This document shows positions 56,901 through 64,000 of a DNA stretch of 64,000 nucleotides, in pieces; positions within the stretch are counted from its first letter, which is position 1; every line of letters begins with the position of its first letter. Where the stretch lies: contig JANVCC010000270.1 in NCBI GenBank assembly GCA_025345505.1, forward strand, positions 4,477,546 through 4,541,545. Direction: 5' to 3'. The translations under genes and the position numbers were made by a program. This DNA is from Todiramphus chloris collaris (taxonomy: Eukaryota > Chordata > Aves > Coraciiformes > Alcedinidae). Below the pieces are notes generated by a model. It was given only the letters and a program-made list of their open reading frames with translations, did not search any database and was not told the origin of the DNA.

Positions 56901-58239
56901 GCAGAGCAGTAGGACACTCAGCACATCTTAGTCACGACTTTGCTTTGTTGCACCTTGTTCACAGACAGCCTTTTGAGAGATGCTTCCCTGCTCAGCCTGG
57001 TTTGCAATGCACAGGGTGACGGGAACTCACCACTCTCCACTTCTTTCCCTCTAGCTCCAGGACAGGGGCATGGCTCTGCTGCGGGGAATTCTTGGGAGAG
57101 GTGGGATTCGGAGTATGGTTTTTTGTCGGAGAACGAACAGCTGGACATTGGGCACGTAGGCTGGGGTTCTTGTGAGTCTTCTGGTCATCAGAGACATGTC
57201 GAAGCCCTAAAAAAACCCCAAAGGGTGTTTATGAATGTCTGTTTCCCAGTCCTAAGGGTGTTCGTATTTAAGCAGGAACTGTTGATTTGTAATCATGTTA
57301 AATTATTCTGTGAATTTACATATTTTTTCCCTCAGGGTTTGTCTGGGTTATGACCTAAAGTGTAACTGCCTTCATATTTTTAGCAGTTCATATAAACCCT
57401 CTGTTACTGTGGATGGGCTATATTAGTATTTTTAACAGGAAGTGCTGCAATGTCTTCTAGTCCTTCTCTGTCTGTAGCAAGCCCTCAGGGCTTGATAGAT
57501 CATATTTCTCCATCCATGAAAATGAGATTATTTTTCTAATTTAGGATAATATTTGACCTATCCCTGCAGCATTAAAGGCAGACATATCTATCTTATGTAT
57601 TTAAATTCTACTTTAATTACAACTGTCCAGTATGAATACAAAAAGCTTTCTTATTGTACTCCCCGCTGCGCTGTAAGCTGTACCTTTTCACCCAACGTAG
57701 CACATCTTGACACAAGCTGATACACTGAATGTGAATCAGAAAAGGGTTACATTTTTATCTCAGTTGCAACTTAGAGGTTCACCAGATACTGAAGGCATCC
57801 AGTTCAGCTTCCTTAAAATTAAAAGGATACCTCTAAATAAATGCTGTAAATATCAAGCATCCTGAACCTGTTTGGGTGCTGCTGCTTCCAAAGGAGGTTT
57901 TGGGTTGCAGTCTCAACCATCAGACTCAGTGCAAGCCTCAGAAAGATCTGAGCTGCTTAAATGTATCTTAAAAACGCAGTGGAAGTTGCGCTAATGCATC
58001 CTGCAGCCCTTGATGCAGTTTGACTCACGGACCAAAATTTGCCTTCTTTTCTCCTGACCTTTGGTAATTGCCTCTCCCTGGTTAAGCTGGGCGAAGAGCG
58101 CGGAGCGAGATGCAGTCCCTTCATCCTTGACAGTCTGGGTATCAAAGATGGGAGGAGGTCCCGGCGGAGGTGGCGGTGGGGAGAGGCACGACCCGCTTGT
58201 TAGAACAGATCTCATAGACATGGGTGATGCAACGGGCCC
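50888..58239 (-). CDS. CAP2: Cyclase-associated protein 2, CAP2 (last six coding exons)
   Basis: CAP2 recycles actin: the WH2 and CARP parts bind G-actin and promote nucleotide exchange, while the N-terminal helical domain, encoded outside the window, acts with cofilin on filaments. Six exons splice in frame to 262 residues plus TAA, the C-terminal 55% of a protein of about 477 residues. Counting from the first in-window codon: polyproline 21-30 (P6-G-P3), a WH2 motif about 43-66, a Pro/Ser/Thr linker and [11 protein letters not shown] (109-119). The CARP beta-helix runs from about 120 to the end, with [34 protein letters not shown] and [19 protein letters not shown]. It is CAP2 rather than CAP1, judged by the KNPSLRAQ and [14 protein letters not shown] linker. 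Expression in heart and muscle is known for the family. The WH2 core reads LRHV instead of LRKV. Confidence 0.96.
52486..52626 (-). CDS. CAP2: CAP2 exon: CARP late part
   Basis: Forty-seven codons between TTTCAG and TAT|GTGAGT, encoding [39 protein letters not shown] and LIPQDGDY, almost identical to human CAP2. Phase 0 at both ends. Confidence 0.97.
52842..53389 (+). mobile_element. ERVL-like solo LTR, plus orientation
   Basis: An old endogenous-retrovirus LTR of the avian type that begins TGTCCTGGTTTCAGCTGG and ends CCACAACA. Inside are a TATTCCATACCA segment, a TATA-like CATAAACTGGGGGGAG segment, GCATCGGTCAGCG, an AT-rich tract and ATCTCAACCCATGAGTTTTA. No internal coding region adjoins it, so it is a solo LTR. 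The 5-base flanks (AATAC and GCTAC) share only TAC, a weak trace of a target duplication. It sits in a CAP2 intron, antisense to the gene. Confidence 0.85.
55037..55150. repeat. AT-rich minisatellite, about 20-bp unit
   Basis: Four to five imperfect copies of a TTTATATTTTATTATATA-like unit, pure A/T over most of about 110 bases, in a CAP2 intron. Confidence 0.8.
55412..55494 (-). CDS. CAP2: CAP2 exon: CARP middle
   Basis: It follows ATTTTAG and ends CAG|GTAAAC. It encodes [20 protein letters not shown] and NSRDIQIQ. Human has Leu where this has Phe (KKLGLVF). Phase 1 in, 0 out. Confidence 0.97.
55716..55839 (-). CDS. CAP2: CAP2 exon: CARP domain start
   Basis: It follows TTGAAATAG and ends ATT G|GTGAGT. 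It encodes [19 protein letters not shown] and [19 protein letters not shown], the first coils of the CARP beta-helix. Confidence 0.97.
57031..57206 (-). CDS. CAP2: CAP2 exon: WH2 end and linker
   Basis: It follows TTTTTTAG and ends GTG|GTGAGT. It encodes [19 protein letters not shown], a Pro/Ser/Thr-rich linker and [14 protein letters not shown]. The frame was established from the conserved KKWRV end; the lack of a start-to-stop ORF does not matter inside an exon. Confidence 0.95.
58059..58239 (-). CDS. CAP2: CAP2 exon: polyproline and WH2 start
   Basis: It follows TCCAACAG and ends AAA G|GTCAGG. It encodes [20 protein letters not shown], the proline run [10 protein letters not shown] (a profilin or SH3 type site), then [17 protein letters not shown], the WH2 helix. 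Phase 0 in, 1 out. Confidence 0.95.
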
Positions 58240-58324
58240 CTGTTGGAGATAGATGGAAATTATTTTACATAAGGCATTTCAAGAAACATTGTGTTATGAT
58301 ACCTCTTGTTTATTAATATCTGAT

Positions 58325-58589
58325 AGAACCAGAGGGAATGGCCGAAAGCTGAAACAATGTAGGTTTAGACTGGACATTAGGAAAAAATTCTTCATGGAAA
58401 GAGTGGTGAGCTATTGAAATGGGCTGCCCAGGGAGGGGGTTGAGTCCCCATCCCTGGATGTGTTTAAACATCGCTTGGATGTGGTGTTGGGGGAGATGGT
58501 CTAGGGGTGAACTTGTAGAGTAGGGCTGATGGTTGGACACGATGACCCCAAGGGGCTTTTCCAACCTGAGTGATTCTGTGACTCTGTGA
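58325..58589 (+). mobile_element. CR1 3' tail
   Basis: It contains AGAACCAGAGGGAATGGCC, GGACATTAGGAAAAAATTC and GGGCTGCCCAGGGAGGGGG. It ends CTTTTCCAACCTGAGTGATT followed by CTGTGACTCTGTGA. This is a complete CR1 3' terminal region, 86 bases upstream of a CAP2 exon and antisense to the gene. Confidence 0.92.
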
Positions 58590-60932
58590 ATGCTGTGAGT
58601 TCGAGTGACTCAGGCAGCCTCAGGCTCAGCAGAATGTCTGGCACCGTAATCGAACATAATCCTGTGATTCCTTCCCGGCATCAAAGCAGGCAAGGTTGGA
58701 AAGCCTGCCAGTGCACAGTGCTACCTTACTGCAGAACTACTCCAGCTAGAATAGCTCTCTCAGATGTTTGTCAAGGCAGAGCTTGAAGATCTTTACTATT
58801 AAAGATTTTGTCATTTATTTCAGTGTTTACTTACCTAAAAGGGAAAATGTCTCTGTTTTTTCAGATACAAATCCAGGTAGCCATAGCTTGGTGTGCATTC
58901 AGAAGCATACAGAGAATGTTTTGATCTAACAGCAGTAACGGGGAGGTCACTAACTGTCGGTTACGCAGCAGTGACATGCTAAATTGTATGCAAAATGTAA
59001 ATACTATTCTTCAGACTGTTCTAGTCATCTGCAAAGACTCAAAAACAGCAGAATGTAAAACTATGGTGATTCAAGTCTCTTATTTCTGAATTCAGTAATT
59101 GAGGTTTTAGTTCAATTTCTAAAATATTTTTTTTTCCAAACTGCAGGAGATCCCAGGACACAATTTACGAGTGAGGGGGCCCTTGGCAAAGTAAGTAATC
59201 CAATCTTTCTTTCAGTTTGCATCATCAAAGGTACATGTTTTGGTCTAAATGATAATGCATACATAGAATATTATCAAACAGGAAGTACTAATAATGATCT
59301 GATTAAATTTTTATGCATCCTAATAACAGCTGCTAGACAGAATCTGAGAAACGGAGAATCGCTTTTTCTGTCTTGCCACTGAGTGTCACTCTGATCCCAC
59401 CTCTGCAGCAGAGCAGAGACTGATCTGAAAGAACCGTTGTGAAAAACTGGATTGGTTCTGATGCATTTAGCTGGCTATACAGACGTCATGCATTGCAAAG
59501 TATCCACCTGGTTCATGCATCTCACATAAATAAAAACTGCAGCTTTCTTTTAAAAAGTTAATTTGTTCTGGGCTGTAATCCCAAACTGATAACAGGAAGG
59601 GGGCTGGGGTGCACATGTGTTTGGGGTTGGTTTTCTTTTTACTCTTTAGATATACTTTTTTAAAGTAAGAAAGAAGCCTGGCACATCTGAGTAAGTAACT
59701 GCATTCGGTTCTATTAGTGTCCTTATGACCCTAATCAGAGTAGCATGGAAAGGGAATAATGTTAGTTAACCCCTTTATGGACACCCTCTATTTGGCACGT
59801 GTGTCTTCAGCATGTAAATACTGCTACATTTGAAGGAGCTGCTTATGGAACATGTTAGTGAAGAATACATAGCAATCAGTGACAGTAAAGCTGCTGCACA
59901 AAAAGGACTGTTGAATCCCCGGTACTTGGCTGAGTAATGACACTGATGCAGTGGTACAGTTTGTTTCTGAGAGGATCCAAGTTCTCTTAAGGGAATGAGC
60001 TCTCTTCTATGTTATTAAATCCTTCTGATCAAATGTAAGCAAATGAGAAGCATCTCCATTTATTGTCAGAACTGGTGTGGACTGCTTTTGGAGACCTTTC
60101 ATTGTCACATGAGTACATTTAACTCCGAGTGTTTCTGCTTACATACTTAGTAGTTATAGGTTATTGTTTTAGGCTGGGGACAGCTTCTTCACTGGGCCCT
60201 CAATTTCCAGTGCCTGTCTTCCTGCCTCTGCTAATGCCAGCGATGTTCCCTGCAGCAGAGTCAGCACAACTATGAATTATTATCATAAAAAAAAAAAAAA
60301 GAATGTAAGTGGATTTAGTGGCACAGTCAGTTGTTGCTGCCTGAAGTGCAATAGAGACCTTCTCTGTCTGTTGCCTGCAACCATAGCAACTGAATCCACT
60401 CTGTCCTCGTTATCCAGAATTATGAACATTGCATTTGCAGGGCTTTTTAAAATACTCAGATCCCCAGGAACGGCACTCACCGGTCACAGCGCAGTGTGAA
60501 CATGCAGTTACGAATTATCTATGCTTTATGGGAGGAGAGAAATAGCAGTAGTGCTTACTTGATAACTTGTAGTCTGAGATAAAAAATCTGATTTCCCAAA
60601 TTCCAGATTGACACCTGATTTCCCAACCATACCTTATTGCTTCCACCTGCATAAACACAGTGCTGTGATTTCCCAGCAGCTTGTGTAAGACTCACATGTT
60701 CATTTGGAATTAACGCCAATTAAATTCTGCAAAGGCTGCAAGGATGCATTAGAGAAAAAACAGATGTAGAAGTTATCTGGGTGTTCTGCATACAGCACAG
60801 AGTGGTGGGTCACTCTGCCAGTCACACTGAAAGCCACCCCAGATCACACAGGAGGCTCCAGGCACAAACAGCGCTGCTGAGCAGTTCATCAAAGGCAGTC
60901 TCCCAATGGCAACACATCTTCATTTAGCCAGT

Positions 60933-61566
60933 TGTTCTGCCACCCAATGACAGCAGTCCCCCACCCCAGGAAGGGGAATCAGGAAAAGGAGAGGAAACCC
61001 ATGGGTTGAAGTGGCAACAGATTTAATAAAATAAAACAATTATTAAAAAAACCCTAATATTAATACTAATAGAAAGTACCCAAAGTTATACTCAGCCCAT
61101 GTAGTTGTCGCAAGCTGCACGCTCCCAGCAGTGAGTGCTGGATGTCAAACCCTGCAAGCACCACAGCTCCAGTGAAAACACGGTGGTCACAGCAAACAGG
61201 AGAGTCAGCCTCGGGAGCAGAATGCTGGCTGAGACCCTCCAGGGATGGCAGCCAATGAGCAGAGACCGTCCCCAGTAAACTTCCTGATTTATAGTGAGCG
61301 TGACATTTATGGTATGGAATACTTGTGTTGGCCAGCCTGGGTCAGCTGCCCTGGCTGCTGCTCCTCCTGGCTTCAGCACCTGGCTAACTCCCAACTGCCA
61401 GAGACCTTGATCACTAGAGACCCACATACCACGGCTGGCCATGAACGATAACAAAGTGTCTTATCACGTTTGTTCTCACTGAATCAGGTTCTGCAGCCTT
61501 CTCAAAAACGCAGCTTTCCTGAATAGAAAACGGATTCTGTGATTCTATCCCAGCTAAACCAGGACA
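60933..61566 (-). mobile_element. ERVL-like LTR, minus orientation
   Basis: On the minus strand it begins TGTCCTGGTTTAGCTGGGAT at 61,566. It contains CAGCTGACCCAGGCTGGCCA and TATTCCATACCATAAATG, a long AT-rich tract with ATTAAA, and CAACCCATGGGTTTCC, then ends near GGCAGAACA. It is related to the 52,842 copy but from a different subfamily, with a unique middle. No primer-binding site or polypurine tract is evident beside it, so probably solo. It is in sense with CAP2. Confidence 0.78.
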
Positions 61567-62242
61567 CAACAAGAGTATCGGAATGTCTGTGTAACCAAGG
61601 TCGAAGCAAAACTCAGGGATTTGTCTGTGGAAGTGAATATTATCTCTCCCAGAACTCTGAAAGAACAATCCTGCTCAAGTACAGCCAAAAAGGAAGGGTT
61701 TAAAATACATCAGTCAGGTTTGGATGACTGGAGAATGTCTCTCTTACTTTTCATGAAAGAGCAGAGGTAGGAAAGGATCTGGGAAACTAGGAGGATTTTT
61801 CCCTACTGATGAAAAGACAAGTTTAGTCAAAAATCTCAGTCCTTGACCTGAGGAATGAAGACATTCTAGTCCTTTGAGTGGGTTTCAATAGTAGAGAAAA
61901 AAAAGTTATCCCTTGCATTCCTGCTGCCCATCTGCCTCCTCTTTTCTGTACAAGCTTGGTCCCTCCACCAGAGTCAGCAGCTGTCTCCACTGAGCTCAAA
62001 AGATTATGACTTAGATCTAATTAAGAACCCAGAAGCTGTCACAAGGTCTTGGAAGATGCTTGGAATTCAGTCACCTTTCCCACTTTTCCTCATAATTTTG
62101 TGCAGTAACAGAAAGAAGAGATGGACTGGATCTTTCTCGTTAACTTTTCTCCTGCCTGACAAATTCTCTTCTAGTTTATGACCCGAGTTACAGCCACATA
62201 AGGTAACAGATAATGTATCGTGGTATTTTCAATTATGTGGTC

Positions 62243-62318
62243 GTGGAGGTGTTGGGTAGAAGGTTGGACGTGATGATCTTGGAGGTCTTTTCCAACCTTA
62301 ATGATTCTATGATTCTGT
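62243..62318 (+). mobile_element. Short CR1 3' tail
   Basis: It reads GTAGAAGGTTGGACGTGATG, then CTTTTCCAACCTTAATGATT and CTATGATTCTGTG, the last 75 or so bases of a CR1 copy with terminal octamer repeats. It lies in a CAP2 intron. Confidence 0.9.
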
Positions 62319-63487
62319 GTCTTAACATCTGTGGCCATTCTGGAAATGGCAAACTATTTAAACCATGAAAAGGAAATGAAAGGAAAAAATGTTGCTAAAG
62401 TACAGAGAGTGACTGACTGCTCCACTGTAGATCCACAATCTTTTGTCACGGACACATCCAGTAGGACAATCCCCCATTGAAACAGAACAGCACAGGAAAG
62501 ACAGACAAGTCTCACAGGTGTACAGAGACTTGCTGCAAAGTTCAGTTCACTCTCACTCTGGCTGTTGTCTTTGCCATTCTGATTTACCTGACTGAAATCA
62601 AACATTCAAGGGAGGTGAAATTCTTTATGGGAAGAGTCCCTCTGAAAAGGAGACAGAAAGCACAAAACTGAACTGAACATGCAGAAAACTATGCTGCATT
62701 TCTTGCATTCCCTGCACGCCAGGAAGGTAGGACCTGTGCTGCACTCAGACATGCTGACACAAAGGGCAGGTTTCAAATCAGCCTAGGGAGATAGTTCCAG
62801 GAACTTTTTTTTTCACTTACGTTTGATTTCTCATAATACACAGACCTCCAAGTTACCAACCTAAGTCATTGGCAATTGGTTTGCTTTCCTCAGTCACCCT
62901 TCCAAGACCATTTAGAGCCTCAGGCTCTAGAATATTTCTAAACTAGACTCTCAAACTGTCCTGGTATCTGGCAGTCCTTATGTATAGTCCTATCCAATTT
63001 CAACTAAAGTGCCCTTGACAAAGTCCATTCATTTCTGTTCTGTATAGGGTGGTGTTTGTGAGAGCTGCTGGGAATAAAATAGCATGTTATATACCCACAA
63101 ATGTTCATCTATCCTAAAGCAGCAGGTGCTTACCAGCTTTGCTATTTGCAAACAACTCTTCAGATTAACTTCAAGCAGATGTTAACACCAGTGTATCCTT
63201 ACACAAAGAGTGCTAAGAGCCATTTGGACTAGCGAAGGCGGTTATTTGCAAGCCGCCTTTCTTCCTCTTTTATTTCAGCTGTTTGCCTAGGAACAGCTGC
63301 TGTGCTCAGCACTCCAGTGTCTGCAGACATCCCCTAACTTACGCCGCTCGCCGCTGTTCCCGTTAACATCTCGGCGTGGTCATTTTTAACATCCTTTGCA
63401 AATACACCCCTGGTAAGAATGACCAGGGGAACAAACAGCTTCGGTCTTGTTTTGTGACACTGTAACTCACAGCGAAGCCCTTACCTT

Positions 63488-64000
63488 TTAACCTGCTAGC
63501 CACGTGCCATGTAGCACAGTGAACTGGATGTGCTTTAACCCTTGCTCCTGGAGCTTTCTGAGATGGGGGAAAATGTACTCCTCTGAGTAAGGTGCTGTCC
63601 AGAACAGGAGATGCCGGCCCTGCAGCCATGGAGTAACAGCTCTGTAGGGGCTGGAACAGGCCAGAAATTTCCTCCCAGTGACAAAAATGCTCTTCAACCT
63701 CCAACTACACCATGCTGTGAACGGGGTGACAGGAGGAGGCTGGGGTTGCTCCTTGCTGGACAGGCCATCTGCAGAGAACCCCACGGGCCTCCCATTGACT
63801 GTGGCTCCGTAGCTTCCTCTAGGGACAGTGTCTGAAGTTGCTGATGGAGCTGGGGCTGATAAAGGGACACTATCACCGTGCAGGGGTTTACAGAGCTGCA
63901 CTACAGCCTCAGGCTGTTGTAGTTCTACTTCTGTCTTTACGACTGGCAGAAGGGTGAGGTACTTTTCTCTGTCTCCTTGCTGGTTACCTAGCTGGCTCAC
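63488..64000 (-). other. Unidentified open frame running off the window edge
   Basis: On the minus strand 170 codons are open from the edge to a stop at 63,488. The frame begins VSQLGNQQGDREKYLTLLPV and is rich in Pro, Ser and Gln in its first half. Its neutral base composition does not explain the openness. An overlapping second frame (63,694-63,876) is also open and reads LEEATEPQSMGG. I recognise no domain. It could be a decayed endogenous-retrovirus gag-like piece, given the ERV LTR in the same orientation 1.9 kb downstream, or chance. No splice or start evidence supports a host gene. Confidence 0.3.

Larger units (their letters stand above)
58240..64000 (-). other. CAP2 intron (partial), right end of window
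   Basis: No exon matching the upstream CAP2 helical domain was found here, so this intron exceeds 5.7 kb. It contains two CR1 tails, one LTR, an A-run at 60,287-60,301 and an unexplained ORF at the right edge. Confidence 0.6.

Noticed and set aside
56940-57353. Plus-strand 137-codon ORF overlapping a CAP2 exon
   Set aside because: It is antisense to the CAP2 WH2/linker exon, whose minus-strand frame is conserved.
61092-61454. Minus-strand 120-codon ORF in the CAP2 intron
   Set aside because: It lies wholly inside the LTR at 60,933-61,566, which is non-coding.
1-64000. CRISPR arrays, operons, tRNA or rRNA genes, or a novel defence-type system
   Set aside because: No spaced direct-repeat arrays, no compact gene clusters and no tRNA cloverleaf or rRNA were seen by eye. 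The window is explained by three vertebrate genes and common avian repeats. A tRNAscan or Infernal run could still reveal small RNAs that I missed.

Overview
The window is vertebrate nuclear DNA from a bird. No prokaryotic gene layout is present: coding sequence lies in short exons bounded by GT..AG splice sites and separated by long introns. The repeats are CR1-type LINE fragments carrying the avian 3' end (tandem ATTCTRTGA-like octamers) and two ERVL-like solo LTRs beginning TGTCCTGGTTT, a form common in bird genomes. The bird identification is inferred from repeats plus protein similarity; the species cannot be named.

Three protein-coding genes are recognised, in the same neighbourhood as human 6p22.3 (CAP2 - FAM8A1 - NUP153). 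(1) NUP153, + strand, 5,963-33,014: the first exon lies left of the window, and 21 exons (exons 2-22 by human numbering) encode 1,416 residues plus the stop in one continuous frame. They hold the amphipathic N-terminal segment, four zinc-finger modules and the FG-repeat tail. (2) FAM8A1, - strand, 42,786-36,119: five exons, complete, about 375-378 residues, an RDD-family membrane protein of ER-associated degradation with a strong CpG-island promoter. (3) CAP2, - strand, 58,239-50,888: the last six coding exons (262 residues plus stop), covering the polyproline segment, WH2 motif and C-terminal CARP actin-binding fold. Its 5' exons lie beyond the right edge.

Layout: 1-5,962 NUP153 intron 1; 5,963-34,085 rest of NUP153 with 3' UTR; 34,100-36,118 the FAM8A1 3' UTR, converging on NUP153; 36,119-42,909 FAM8A1; 41,880-43,420 CpG island; 43,420-49,700 intergenic with one antisense CR1; 49,700-58,239 CAP2 3' part; 58,240-64,000 a CAP2 intron with CR1 tails, one LTR and an unexplained ORF running off the right edge.

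The genes do not form a pathway: nuclear pore basket (NUP153), ER protein quality control (FAM8A1) and actin turnover (CAP2). I found no new biological system. The most notable observations are lineage changes inside conserved proteins: two of the four NUP153 zinc fingers lack canonical zinc-binding cysteines, and the CAP2 WH2 core has a Lys-to-His change. The unidentified ORF at 63,488-64,000 is the other item to follow up.
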